The notes beneath the pieces were generated by a model. The model ran no database searches, had not been told where the DNA came from, and worked only from the letters and a program-made list of their open reading frames with translations. A stretch of 64,000 nt of DNA from an uncultured Flavobacterium sp. Its GTDB lineage: Bacteria; Bacteroidota; Bacteroidia; Flavobacteriales; Flavobacteriaceae. The DNA lies in assembly GCF_963422545.1 (NCBI RefSeq), contig NZ_OY730254.1, positions 1-64,000 of the forward strand, read 5' to 3'. Position numbers and translations under genes: made by a program. Positions 23,027 through 31,633 of the stretch are shown piece after piece (the first letter of the stretch is position 1; every line of letters begins with the position of its first letter).

Positions 23027-25140
23027 TATTGTAGTTGGTGTGCTGGTTTTAGCAAATCATTTACTGTTTTTACCGGATTAAAAGTGATTAACGGTACCGA
23101 CACAAAAATAGTCAGCCAGTTTGCCATTGCACCATTCCATAATCCTGGCAATTCATAGCTTTTTACTGTTTTGCCGTCTACACTTTTCTCTACAATAAAA
23201 CCCGCATTTTGATCTACAAATCGCAACAAATCAAATTTTTGATTTTTATAATTTCTGATTCCGCAAACTAAATCTACCGGGTTGAAATGTGTCGCTTCGG
23301 TTAAAATTTTTTGCTGCTTTTTACTTTCTATATCAACTTGAGAGCTCTCTACAATTTGAAGACTTACTACACCATGATCATTCATAACCCAAAACGGACC
23401 TCCGCCAGGTTCTCCTTCATTTTTAACCATTCCGCATACTCGGATTGGTCTGTCCAGTAATTCTTTAATTTTATCAATTTTGTTTTCAAAAGTAAACTTA
23501 TCAAAGTCTTCTGTGATTTCTATATTTAGCTTTTTAGTCAAAAACGTAACTACTTCGTCTATAGAATCTTCTTTTATTTCCTGCTTATCGATCGCTTTTA
23601 AATAATTGAAAACTCTTTGTTGATTTTCTATTAAAATTCCCGCCAAAGCCTTTTTGTACAATGTAGTTTCTTCAATATGATTTTGAATCACATTGTCAAT
23701 ATTCTTTATAAAAATAACATCTGAGTCAAGATTACCCAAATTTTCAATCAATGCTCCGTGTCCTCCAGGTCTAAAAACCAGTGCTCCATTTTGATCTCTG
23801 AAAACTTTATTTTTTGTTTCAATAGTAATAGAATCTGTGGCTTTATTTTGATAAGAATAGCTAATATCAATTTTAGTTTCTGAACGTTCTTCTACTTTAT
23901 CTTTTACCAATTCTACAGCTTCTTCAAATAAATCCTGATGTATTTCAGAAACGGTAAAATGCAAATGAGAAACTTGATTTGCTGTTGCATAATGCACACA
24001 CTCATTCAAATGCTCCTCTATTGGGTTTGCGATATGCGTTTTATACTTATGAAAAGGTAAAACTGCTTTTGGTTTATTGGCAAAATTAAAATGATCCGAA
24101 GACATTAATAATTTTATAAAATAATAGTTTTTATAATTTCTATCTAAAGTTTCAAAATCAGGATAGATTTCTTTTAATTTTTTATCTATAGCTTCAAAAA
24201 ACGGAAACTTCTCCATTGCTACAATAAAAATTGGCAGTTCTTTGTCTTTTTTTCTATTAATATAAGCATTTATTGTTTCTTTTTCGACTTCAAACTCATT
24301 CAAAAATGATTTCAAAAACTTAAACATTCTTGTTGCCGCTCCAGAAGCCGGAACAAATTTATTTAATTTTAAATGTTCTCTTTGACAATCAAAAAAAGCT
24401 GCTTTTTCTTCAAAATCTTCATTTGATAATTCTACAATTCCGTTACCAATAGTTGCCGGACTTATCAAATTGCTTTTTGAAATCCCCTTCTTTAAAATCT
24501 TAAACTGTTCAATTATATTCTGAAAAGGAATTCCATGCTCGTAAATCTGAACAAAATCTTCTGATGTAAAATTACGTTCTTTAGCCATAGTCAAATCATT
24601 GATAATAGCTATAGCTTTTGCCAGTCGACATTCTTTATCTCCGGAAAGTGTTATAAAAGGCTTTTTAGTATCAATCAGTGTTTGTTTAAAAACTGAAAAA
24701 ACACTTTCTCTACCATCAGGAGTATCTCTAATGTCGTCTTTTTCCCAAGGAACATCAATATCTGTAAGGAAAAACAAATCGTATTCATGCTCTAAAGCTG
24801 CTTCGTGTAATAATGGATCTGAGAAGCCATAATACATTTCAGAAAAAACCTTAGTAACCATTAAATTAGTATCGCAAAACAAATACTTATTTGCCACAGT
24901 AAGTTTTTTATTTTCTAGTGCAACTTGTCCGTATGCAATAGGCATCATATCATCAGCTACGCAAATATGCTGATTCTCTTCCCATTTTTCTTGTAAATAG
25001 TCACGTGCAAACTCAGGAACCCATTCGGTTTCATAGTATTCTGCAAGTTGTTTTGCCAATGTGGTTTTTCCTGTACTTTCAGGACCAAATAAAGCAATTT
25101 TTATGATAGCTGTTTTTTGCTGTCTAAGATCTTTCTCCAT
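23026..25140 (-). CDS. Fusion of NadR-like nucleoside kinase and DUF4301
   Basis: A 704-residue protein. Residues 1-185 form a P-loop kinase like the ribosylnicotinamide kinase part of NadR (FGPESTGKTT, K25; WVPEFARDYL; FCDTNLMVTKVF). Residues 186-704 form a DUF4301 domain, starting at an internal Met with MAKERNFTSEDF and including PASGAATRMFK, FRPGGHGALIENL and GEPGGGPFWV. It overlaps the pnuC-type transporter by 40 bases. The kinase half could trap imported nicotinamide riboside, or thiamin, as a phosphate. The function of DUF4301 is unknown; some of its motifs resemble nucleotidyltransferases. Confidence 0.85.
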   Translation of the reverse strand: MEKDLRQQKTAIIKIALFGPESTGKTTLAKQLAEYYETEWVPEFARDYLQEKWEENQHICVADDMMPIAYGQVALENKKLTVANKYLFCDTNLMVTKVFSEMYYGFSDPLLHEAALEHEYDLFFLTDIDVPWEKDDIRDTPDGRESVFSVFKQTLIDTKKPFITLSGDKECRLAKAIAIINDLTMAKERNFTSEDFVQIYEHGIPFQNIIEQFKILKKGISKSNLISPATIGNGIVELSNEDFEEKAAFFDCQREHLKLNKFVPASGAATRMFKFLKSFLNEFEVEKETINAYINRKKDKELPIFIVAMEKFPFFEAIDKKLKEIYPDFETLDRNYKNYYFIKLLMSSDHFNFANKPKAVLPFHKYKTHIANPIEEHLNECVHYATANQVSHLHFTVSEIHQDLFEEAVELVKDKVEERSETKIDISYSYQNKATDSITIETKNKVFRDQNGALVFRPGGHGALIENLGNLDSDVIFIKNIDNVIQNHIEETTLYKKALAGILIENQQRVFNYLKAIDKQEIKEDSIDEVVTFLTKKLNIEITEDFDKFTFENKIDKIKELLDRPIRVCGMVKNEGEPGGGPFWVMNDHGVVSLQIVESSQVDIESKKQQKILTEATHFNPVDLVCGIRNYKNQKFDLLRFVDQNAGFIVEKSVDGKTVKSYELPGLWNGAMANWLTIFVSVPLITFNPVKTVNDLLKPAHQLQ

Positions 25141-25724
25141 TCTAAATAAGCTGAAATAGCCAAAATTGTAAAAATTAAATACTGAAGTGACAACATCCCT
25201 AAGCCGCGATAAGCATAAAGAGGCACTACAATAATATCACCAATAATCCAAAGTGTCCAGTTTTCGATTTTTTTCCTGGCCATGTACCACATTCCTGCAA
25301 AAAATATTCCAGACGAAATCATGTCAACATAATTGTCTTTTTTGATATCGTAGTCAAAAAACTTATAAATCCCGAAAACTACAAAAACAGTAACAATAAA
25401 CAGTCCGATTCCGATTATTTTTTCATTAAAACTCGTTCGGGTAATTGGTAAATTATCCTCGGCTGTTCCTCCTTTTGCCCAGACATACCAACCATAAATA
25501 CTCATAATCGAGAAATATCCATTGATAATCATGTCTCCTATGTAACCTGCAATATATAAGAGATATACTGAAATTACTGTAGCAATTAGACCTGTAGGAT
25601 ATACCCAAATATTTTCTTTTTTAGCAAACCAAACGCTCAAAATTCCGCAAACAAAAACCAAAAACTCCAGAGCAATATGCCATAAAGGAGCGTTCTTGTA
25701 ACTATCGAGAAAAAAATCAATCAT
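25101..25724 (-). CDS. pnuC: PnuC-family vitamin transporter
   Basis: A 207-residue inner-membrane protein with about seven helices. The block YGWYVWAKGG and the later WTLWIIGDIIVVPLYAYRGL are typical of the PnuC family, which moves nicotinamide riboside, or thiamin in PnuT-type members, by facilitated diffusion; a cytosolic kinase then traps the substrate. The next gene is a NadR-like kinase overlapping by 40 bases, which favours nicotinamide riboside. A thiamin-riboswitch receptor nearby keeps thiamin possible. Substrate remains open. Confidence 0.88.
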   Translation of the reverse strand: MIDFFLDSYKNAPLWHIALEFLVFVCGILSVWFAKKENIWVYPTGLIATVISVYLLYIAGYIGDMIINGYFSIMSIYGWYVWAKGGTAEDNLPITRTSFNEKIIGIGLFIVTVFVVFGIYKFFDYDIKKDNYVDMISSGIFFAGMWYMARKKIENWTLWIIGDIIVVPLYAYRGLGMLSLQYLIFTILAISAYLEWRKILDSKKQLS

Positions 25725-25745
25725 TTTGGGTTTGTTTTGGTTGTT

Positions 25746-26477
25746 TTATTCTGATTCAAAAAAATGACTGTCATTTTCAAAAGCAGTTCCAATAACTACT
25801 AAATCAGCACCAGCATTATATGCATTTTGAATTCCGTGCAAATCTACAATTCCTCCTCCAACAATTACAGGAATTCTGATATTTTGCGAAATTAACTGTA
25901 TCATTTCCAGCGGAACGGCATTTTTTGCTCCGCTTCCAGCCTCTAAATAGATTAATTTATTTCCTAACATTTCTCCCGCCTGTGCGGTTGCCAAAGCCAG
26001 ATCAAAATCTTCTCTATTAAGCGGTTTTGTTTTACTAACCCGGGCAACAGCAGTTTCATTACCACTTTCTATTAAAATATAACCTGTAGAAATAACCTCC
26101 AGATTCGTTTTTTTAAGAATTGGTGCCGCCTGAACCTGATATTCTATTAAATAATCAGGATTGCGACCAGACAATAAAGACAAGAACAAAATAGCATCTG
26201 CCTGAGGTGAAATCTGTGACGGATTACCCGGAAATATCACAACTGGCAAATTGGTATTTTGTTTTAATTGTGCAATCAAATCTTCTAAGATTGTTGATTC
26301 CACAATACTCCCTCCCACAAAAATATGTGTTGCAGGAGATTCGTTTATCTTCTGTAATAAATGGTCTAAATTTTCCCAGACAATTTTATCCGGATCCAAA
26401 AGTATAGCCAATAATTTTTGTCCATCTCTTTTAGCCTCTAAAATTTGCTGATGTATATTGCGTAATTTTTGCTGCAT
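25746..26477 (-). CDS. Geranylgeranylglyceryl phosphate synthase family protein
   Basis: A 243-residue TIM-barrel prenyltransferase. LLAILLDPDKI, IFVGGSIVE, VVIFPGN, STGYILIESG, KLIYLEAGSGA and PVIVGGGI are the family blocks. In archaea the enzyme makes the first ether bond of membrane lipids; homologues occur in Flavobacteria, where the lipid product is not settled. First gene of a likely operon with pnuC, the kinase fusion, arfB and a membrane protein. Confidence 0.9.
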   Translation of the reverse strand: MQQKLRNIHQQILEAKRDGQKLLAILLDPDKIVWENLDHLLQKINESPATHIFVGGSIVESTILEDLIAQLKQNTNLPVVIFPGNPSQISPQADAILFLSLLSGRNPDYLIEYQVQAAPILKKTNLEVISTGYILIESGNETAVARVSKTKPLNREDFDLALATAQAGEMLGNKLIYLEAGSGAKNAVPLEMIQLISQNIRIPVIVGGGIVDLHGIQNAYNAGADLVVIGTAFENDSHFFESE

Positions 26478-26529
26478 AATCGCCGTAAAAGTAAAAGTTT
26501 TTTAATGTAGAAGAACTATTTTGAATAAT

Positions 26530-26537
26530 TATATTTG
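26530..26537 (+). promoter_or_regulatory. Promoter -7 element of the Crp/Fnr regulator
   Basis: TATATTTG matches TAnnTTTG and ends 33 bases before the start codon. Confidence 0.5.
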
Positions 26538-26570
26538 TGTGTTACCTTTTAACTACCAAGAAACAATATT

Positions 26571-27167
26571 ATGATTGCATTTGATCTTTTGGAAAAATAT
26601 GGTGCTGTGAAGAAAAATTTCGCCAAAAACGAAATTATTTTTGAGGAAGGGAATTTGCCAACTCATTATTATCAAATTGTTTCCGGCGAAGTAAAAATGA
26701 GCAATTATAATGATGATGCCCGCGAATTTATTCAGGGAATCTTTTATAAAGAACAATCTTTTGGAGAACCGCCTTTGTTCTTAAATCAAAAATATCCTGC
26801 TAATGCCATTGCGGTTGAAGATTCAGAAATTCTTCTGTTGCCTAAAAACAGTTTTATGAAATTGCTGGAAGAAAACTCCGCTATTAGCATTAAAATCATC
26901 GAAAATTTAGCCCAACGTTTGTATTACAAATCGGTTATGGCAGCCGAAATGTCTACGCAGGAACCTGAACATCGTGTTTTGAAATTAATCGATCACGGAA
27001 TTGCTTATTTTAATTTCAAGAAAAACGAAAACGGCTACCTCATTAATTTCACAAGACAACAAATTGGGGATTTAACCGGTTTACGCGTCGAAACTGTCAT
27101 CAGAACCATAAAAGCTTTGGAAAAAAAAGGTGTTTTGAAGATTATAAACAGGAAAGTATACCGATAA
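26571..27167 (+). CDS. Crp/Fnr family transcriptional regulator without cysteines
   Basis: A 198-residue protein with a cyclic-nucleotide-binding-like beta-roll (residues 15-110) and a Crp-type winged helix (FTRQQIGDLTGLRVETVIRTI, 158-178). It contains no cysteine, so it cannot carry the iron-sulfur cluster of FNR. Regulators of this kind next to globins often answer to nitric oxide or heme, as DNR and NnrR do. A perfect TGA-N6-TCA palindrome lies immediately downstream, in front of the membrane protein-globin pair, and is the probable binding site. The signal is inferred. Confidence 0.9.
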   Translation: MIAFDLLEKYGAVKKNFAKNEIIFEEGNLPTHYYQIVSGEVKMSNYNDDAREFIQGIFYKEQSFGEPPLFLNQKYPANAIAVEDSEILLLPKNSFMKLLEENSAISIKIIENLAQRLYYKSVMAAEMSTQEPEHRVLKLIDHGIAYFNFKKNENGYLINFTRQQIGDLTGLRVETVIRTIKALEKKGVLKIINRKVYR

Positions 27168-27178
27168 AATAGTTCTTG

Positions 27179-27200
27179 TTTTATGATTTTAGTCATAAAA
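27179..27200. promoter_or_regulatory. Crp/Fnr-type operator
   Basis: TTTTATGA (27179-27186), six bases, then TCATAAAA (27193-27200) form a perfect dyad with the TGA-N6-TCA geometry of the Crp/Fnr superfamily. Its centre (27189.5) lies about 41 bases before the start of transcription expected from the -7 element at 27220-27227, the classical position for activation. Confidence 0.75.
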
Positions 27201-27219
27201 TAGAGCCTCAAAGTGCTTG

Positions 27220-27227
27220 TAACTTTG
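27220..27227 (+). promoter_or_regulatory. Promoter -7 element of the membrane protein-globin operon
   Basis: TAACTTTG matches TAnnTTTG exactly. The region where -33 would be is occupied by the palindromic operator and lacks a clear TTTG, consistent with activator dependence. Confidence 0.6.
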
Positions 27228-27247
27228 TAACTCTAAAAACAAATATT

Positions 27248-27535
27248 ATGACACTTTATCAAACAACATTTGAAAATTTCAATAAAAATTATATTGGTTC
27301 TGCAACAATGGCTGTAATTGGTCAAAGCTGTTTAGGTGCAGCTGCAGCAATGTATATTCTTTCTCACGGAACCTCTATTGGTCAGATGATACAATTGGGT
27401 ATTATTGTTTTGGCTTGTATCTTAGCCAATACCTCTATCTTGGCACAAATGAAACACAAAGTGGTTTTTAACTTCATTCTTACCAGCGTTATATTAAGTA
27501 TTTTATTTATAATCCTGAACAACTTCTTAGTATGA
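27248..27535 (+). CDS. Small membrane protein upstream of globin
   Basis: The ATG at 27248, followed by TLYQTTFENFNKNYIGSATM, gives 95 residues and lies just after a promoter. An in-frame ATG at 27176 would overlap the operator and -7 element and is rejected. Three membrane helices are predicted (about 18-40, 48-66, 72-93). I do not recognise the family. The stop overlaps the globin start by four bases, so the two are co-produced, possibly for NO or oxygen handling at the membrane. Confidence 0.8.
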   Translation: MTLYQTTFENFNKNYIGSATMAVIGQSCLGAAAAMYILSHGTSIGQMIQLGIIVLACILANTSILAQMKHKVVFNFILTSVILSILFIILNNFLV

Positions 27536-27918
27536 GAAAACAAATAGAAAATAGAGCTGATGTTTCTTTTTTAGTACATCAGTTCTATACTAAAATAAGA
27601 GCCGATGAAGAAATTGGTTTTTATTTTAATACCATGATTAAAGATTGGGACACACATCTTGAAAAGCTAACAGATTTTTGGGAAACCAATTTATTTGCAG
27701 TAAAAAAATACAAAGGCAATCCGCATGCAGTACACAATAAAGTTGACGCACATTTTGAGGGCTCAATCACCTCGAACGAATTCGGAATATGGCTTAATTA
27801 TTGGGTTCAGACTTTAGATGAACATTTTGAAGGCGAAAATGTAGAAACCCTGAAAAGACGTGCCCGAAAAATGGGAACTTTTTTGTTTGTGAGCATGTTT
27901 GAACATCGCAAAAGATGA
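27532..27918 (+). CDS. Group III truncated hemoglobin
   Basis: A 128-residue globin. FWETNLFAVKKYKGNPHAVH has the group III pattern, with the proximal heme ligand probably H68. FGIWLNYWVQTLDEHFEG is the following conserved helix. Such proteins bind oxygen or nitric oxide. The operon (regulator, operator, membrane protein, globin) points to microaerobic or nitrosative stress, which is an inference. Confidence 0.93.
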   Translation: MRKQIENRADVSFLVHQFYTKIRADEEIGFYFNTMIKDWDTHLEKLTDFWETNLFAVKKYKGNPHAVHNKVDAHFEGSITSNEFGIWLNYWVQTLDEHFEGENVETLKRRARKMGTFLFVSMFEHRKR

Positions 27919-27956
27919 GTGAAGTTTCTAAGCTATAAGCTATTAAACGTATTGTC

Positions 27957-28043
27957 TGTCATTGCGAGGAACGAAGCAATCTCGCTGCAAAGAAACGTTG
28001 GTTAATTTAATGAAGTGTGGTTGCTTCGTTCCTCGCAATGACA
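27957..28043. repeat. Long-hairpin repeat, TGTCATTGCGAGGAAC family, copy 2
   Basis: Arms 27957-27981 and 28019-28043 are inverted 25-base copies with one mismatch and a 37-base loop unrelated to that of copy 1 (15246-15334). It sits between the convergent globin and phosphopantetheinyl transferase genes. Confidence 0.85.
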
Positions 28044-28092
28044 AGATTGTCCTTATTCACTGGAGACTGCCACTGAACACTGAGACTAAAAA

Positions 28093-28755
28093 CTACTTCT
28101 CAAAAGCATAAACCAAAGTAAAATCCTGTCCTGAAGTACTAGATTTTATTTCTTCATAATGCACATCAAATTCTATTACCAAATCATTAAAATGAAGGCT
28201 TGCCTGGGTTTGATTTTTGTCTAAAGAGAAAGCGTCAATGCTAATATGATCTTTAAAACTGATTCCTTTTTCGTTTCTGATTTTAAAGATGGCTTCTTTT
28301 GCTCCCCAGATTACTGTAAGCTCCCTAATATAATCGGCACCGTTTTGAATTCCGGAATTTCGGGATAAATAACTATTTTCTGTGTCGACAAACTTATCGG
28401 CAATTCTAAGAATTTTTTCGCGTTGTAATTCCATATCGATTCCCACCGTTTCGTCGCTAATTATAATAGCCGCAAAATCATGCGAATGCGTAATCGAAAT
28501 ATAATTATGACAATCAAAATAGGGTTTCCCAAACTCGTCATAATGCAATTCATGATCTGTAAAACCCATTTCCTGTATTAACATACGAACGCTCAAAAAG
28601 GCACGCTGATGCATTTGTGACTTCATACCGTTTAGACGAAGCTGCGTTTTTTCTTTCAAAACTACTTTGCTTAATAACTCCTCAAAAGATTCGGTTATTT
28701 GCCAAACTAAGATTTTGGTAGTTTCGTTGAATTGTATGGTTTGAAATAAAGGCAT
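28093..28755 (-). CDS. 4'-phosphopantetheinyl transferase superfamily protein
   Basis: A 220-residue Sfp-type enzyme that activates carrier proteins by transferring phosphopantetheine from CoA. Motifs are VGIDMELQREKI (Mg-binding Asp/Glu) and WGAKEAIFKI (catalytic), with ISITHSHDFAAI before them. Two-domain pseudo-dimer length is normal. No biosynthetic cluster with carrier domains is nearby, so the partner is unknown; it may serve fatty-acid or flexirubin-type carriers encoded elsewhere. Confidence 0.9.
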   Translation of the reverse strand: MPLFQTIQFNETTKILVWQITESFEELLSKVVLKEKTQLRLNGMKSQMHQRAFLSVRMLIQEMGFTDHELHYDEFGKPYFDCHNYISITHSHDFAAIIISDETVGIDMELQREKILRIADKFVDTENSYLSRNSGIQNGADYIRELTVIWGAKEAIFKIRNEKGISFKDHISIDAFSLDKNQTQASLHFNDLVIEFDVHYEEIKSSTSGQDFTLVYAFEK

Positions 28756-28932
28756 GCTTTTCTAATTATGAATGATTAATGATGTTAAATCAAAGAATAT
28801 AATATTATATTCTAATTTAAACCATATATGTGATATAAATTCATATATCTTTAGTTTTTTTATTGTATTTTATTATGTAACAAAAATATTTTATTATGAT
28901 TTTACAGTAATCAAATTTTAGAATCTTTATTT

Positions 28933-29733
28933 TTATAACATTTCAGCTAATTTCACAATTAACCATGCCAACGGAATAAAAATAAATTGTCCCAAAATGG
29001 TTCCAAAAATACGTGCAATTATAACAAAAGTTAGATGTCTTCTAAAAAATGATTCGGTTACAGAACCGTCTATAACTTTGTCTGTTAAAGTTGCATGATA
29101 TGGCTCTATAAACAACATCATACCAATAGAGCCTAAGCTAACGGCAACACCACTCATTGACAATGATGTAGTTCTTAAATTTGGATTTAAATAGCCTGCA
29201 TATAAACATGATAATACACTTACTGTAATAAAAGCGTATACCACAACGTTCAGTAACACTAATTCTATATATATATCTTTAAATTTATTTAATCGATCAA
29301 AATTAGATTTCTTTGGTATTGTACAACTATTTTTAAAATGAATAACTGTAGACAAACTAAACGATTTAATTACTACCAAAAAAACTGAGCGATTATTATA
29401 TAATGCATTTACACCTTTTTCCATAAATCTGTGAATTGTTGGAATCAATAAACCTCCCAAAACACTTCCAATTGTAGCAGAAAAGATAATATATCTAAAG
29501 ATTGAAAGATCTGGCGAGTTTCCAAGATTGATATTATTTTCGACCGTTTTTGTCAACAAAGGAGCTTGTATTGTATTTGAAAATTGTGATATGATAATTA
29601 TTATATTAAAAATAGAAGCAGAAGAGGCAATTCTCCTGGTCCTTGTTCCAACAATCTTAGCCGATAAACTAATAATCCCTATAAAATGAATTATCAAAGT
29701 AAGTATGCAAACTATTAAAATATTAGCTGTCAT
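28933..29733 (-). CDS. Amj-type lipid II flippase family protein
   Basis: A 266-residue membrane protein with about six helices. The segment TRTRRIASSASIFNIIIIIS with SNTIQAPLL is like the N-terminal signature of Amj (YdaH), the alternative lipid II flippase of Bacillus. Length also matches (about 270). It follows a glycosyltransferase and a PIG-L-like protein on the same strand. It may flip lipid II, or a different lipid-linked sugar made by this cassette. The family call is from motif memory. Confidence 0.75.
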   Translation of the reverse strand: MTANILIVCILTLIIHFIGIISLSAKIVGTRTRRIASSASIFNIIIIISQFSNTIQAPLLTKTVENNINLGNSPDLSIFRYIIFSATIGSVLGGLLIPTIHRFMEKGVNALYNNRSVFLVVIKSFSLSTVIHFKNSCTIPKKSNFDRLNKFKDIYIELVLLNVVVYAFITVSVLSCLYAGYLNPNLRTTSLSMSGVAVSLGSIGMMLFIEPYHATLTDKVIDGSVTESFFRRHLTFVIIARIFGTILGQFIFIPLAWLIVKLAEML

Positions 29734-29779
29734 ATTATTTCTTGCAATTATTAATTTATATTATTAAAAGAATTTTGCA

Positions 29780-30853
29780 TTATTTTTTTAAACAATACTT
29801 TAAAAAAGCATACAATTTAAGAAATTTCGATTTTAAACGAAGCTTCGTTAAATTTACTATTATACACTTATATATAAATATATATTGAAAAAATGGAGAA
29901 TTATATTTTCCTCTTATTTGATTTTTAAAATCTATTATCACATCTGAGTAAATCTCTTCTAATTGTGAAACAACCGAAAGAAAATTAGACTCTTTAATAA
30001 TATATTCAGAAACTTTAATTGTATCGCAAAAATCATATTTATTAATCTCTACAATCAGATTATTTTTTGTCGGGATATTCGTCATGAGTTTCATTCCAAA
30101 ATTAAAATCTCTAAAATGTTTCATATTAGAACTTGTAACCATACCTCCTAATCCTCTAAAATCACAAACAATTACAGCGGCTCCTGTTGCCATAGCTTCT
30201 ATTGCTGCTTTTGCTTTCGCAAACACCAAATCATATTCATTAAGTATTTTTTCAGGCTGCAGACAAATATTCCCACTTGAATAACCTATTATTTCAACTT
30301 CAACTCCAAGCTCTTTACAAGCCTCTTTTATTTGAGGATAAATATTATTATCATTCAAATAATTAGAAAAAACCAATGCCTTTTTTGGTTGTTTATTAAT
30401 ATTTTCTTTCAAACGAAATCGGTCTGTATTTACCCAATTATAAACAATTTCCACATCCTCTTCTTTAAAATTATTTTCTAAACAATATCGTTCTTTACAA
30501 TTATAATCAACAGCTACATATCTAAGAATATTCTTATGTATATATGGATGATCAAATATAAAAGTCCTATCATGAATAAAATAAACTACAGGGGTAAATT
30601 TAAAAAAACTTATTGCTTTAAGTGCGGTAATATTGTGATGTGCATGAATAATATCAGGAATTAGCTTTAACTTTTTTAAATTAGAAGTAACGTTAATTCC
30701 TTTTTCTATCAACTCCTTCGACAAATTACCCATTCTCAATGTGAAAATTTCTACTAAATGCCCTCTGTTGACGAGTTCAATTGCTAATTCTTTTACATAT
30801 GTTTCTGTTCCGGTGTATTCAGAAATAGCAATGTTTGTGATTAATACATTCAT
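29780..30853 (-). CDS. Glycosyltransferase (GT4-like)
   Basis: A 357-residue GT-B fold protein. The N-terminal domain begins MNVLITNIAISEYTGTETYV with the donor-side G-TE pattern, then PDIIHAHHNITALKA. The C-terminal domain has YDLVFAKAKAAIEAMATGAA, the nucleotide-sugar binding region. The start codon directly follows the stop of the deacetylase-like gene (TAA-ATG). The last 60 residues are hydrophobic and basic and probably bind membrane. Sugar donor and acceptor are unknown. The region is more AT-rich than its surroundings, which may indicate transfer. Confidence 0.8.
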   Translation of the reverse strand: MNVLITNIAISEYTGTETYVKELAIELVNRGHLVEIFTLRMGNLSKELIEKGINVTSNLKKLKLIPDIIHAHHNITALKAISFFKFTPVVYFIHDRTFIFDHPYIHKNILRYVAVDYNCKERYCLENNFKEEDVEIVYNWVNTDRFRLKENINKQPKKALVFSNYLNDNNIYPQIKEACKELGVEVEIIGYSSGNICLQPEKILNEYDLVFAKAKAAIEAMATGAAVIVCDFRGLGGMVTSSNMKHFRDFNFGMKLMTNIPTKNNLIVEINKYDFCDTIKVSEYIIKESNFLSVVSQLEEIYSDVIIDFKNQIRGKYNSPFFQYIFIYKCIIVNLTKLRLKSKFLKLYAFLKYCLKK

Positions 30854-31633
30854 TTATACTAAATTATCATTAATACCCAAACACAATTCAGCAATAGGTT
30901 TAATATGTTTTTCAAAAGTTATAACAGTAGAGTACGATCCCTCTTTCACTCTTTTTTCTCCAAACTGCTCGTAGTAAGGTTTTGAAGTATTCCAGTTTGA
31001 AATTTGACTAAGATCTGACACCTTTCCAAATGATTCCCACAAAAAGACTTCTTTCCCATATTTCTTAACAGCCGTTTCAACTTCATATTTTAACTCCGGA
31101 TAATTCATTGCCGCTTCCATTTTCATATAAAATTCTTCGTCAGAAAGCCTCAGAGACAGTCCTCCTATATTATTATCAATTGAAATGTTATTTGGTGCAG
31201 AGTCTAATACAAAATCATAATTTAAGATTTCTTTTGAACTATCATCAGAAGATATCGCTGAAAGAATCCCGTTGATCAAATACCTGCAAATATCATGAGT
31301 AGGATTAAATCCTTCTAAAGCATCACCTACAATTACATCATAATTATTTGTAATAATGAGATTCTTCAAGCTATTCATATATGATGATATCTCAGACAAA
31401 TCTTGCTCTAAAACTATATTATATAATTCCTTATCTGTAAATACTTTTATAGAATCTTGAAATTTCGCCCCTATTGAATCTAGTAATTTTATAGATTGAT
31501 GAATTCTTGAAGCATTACTTGAGCCAGAGCCATCAGTTAAAATAAATACATCTGGTTTGTATTTTTTTATATATGTATATGCTCTTAGTTCATGTCCGGG
31601 ATGGCCAATTATTAATGCTGTTTTTGTTTTCAT
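30854..31633 (-). CDS. PIG-L-like deacetylase family protein, divergent
   Basis: A 259-residue protein with the layout of the PIG-L (GlcNAc deacetylase) superfamily. ALIIGHPGHELRAYTYIKKY replaces the usual HPDDE metal motif with HPGHE (H11-E15), and GFNPTHDICRYLI stands where HPDH is expected. The changed metal ligands suggest altered chemistry or a different metal geometry. First gene of the cassette with a glycosyltransferase and Amj-like flippase. Substrate is unknown; a sugar amide is the simplest guess. Confidence 0.65.
   Translation of the reverse strand: MKTKTALIIGHPGHELRAYTYIKKYKPDVFILTDGSGSSNASRIHQSIKLLDSIGAKFQDSIKVFTDKELYNIVLEQDLSEISSYMNSLKNLIITNNYDVIVGDALEGFNPTHDICRYLINGILSAISSDDSSKEILNYDFVLDSAPNNISIDNNIGGLSLRLSDEEFYMKMEAAMNYPELKYEVETAVKKYGKEVFLWESFGKVSDLSQISNWNTSKPYYEQFGEKRVKEGSYSTVITFEKHIKPIAELCLGINDNLV

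Noticed and set aside
27176..27247. N-terminal extension of the membrane protein before the globin
   Set aside because: It would cover the operator and promoter; the ATG at 27248 follows them at a normal distance.
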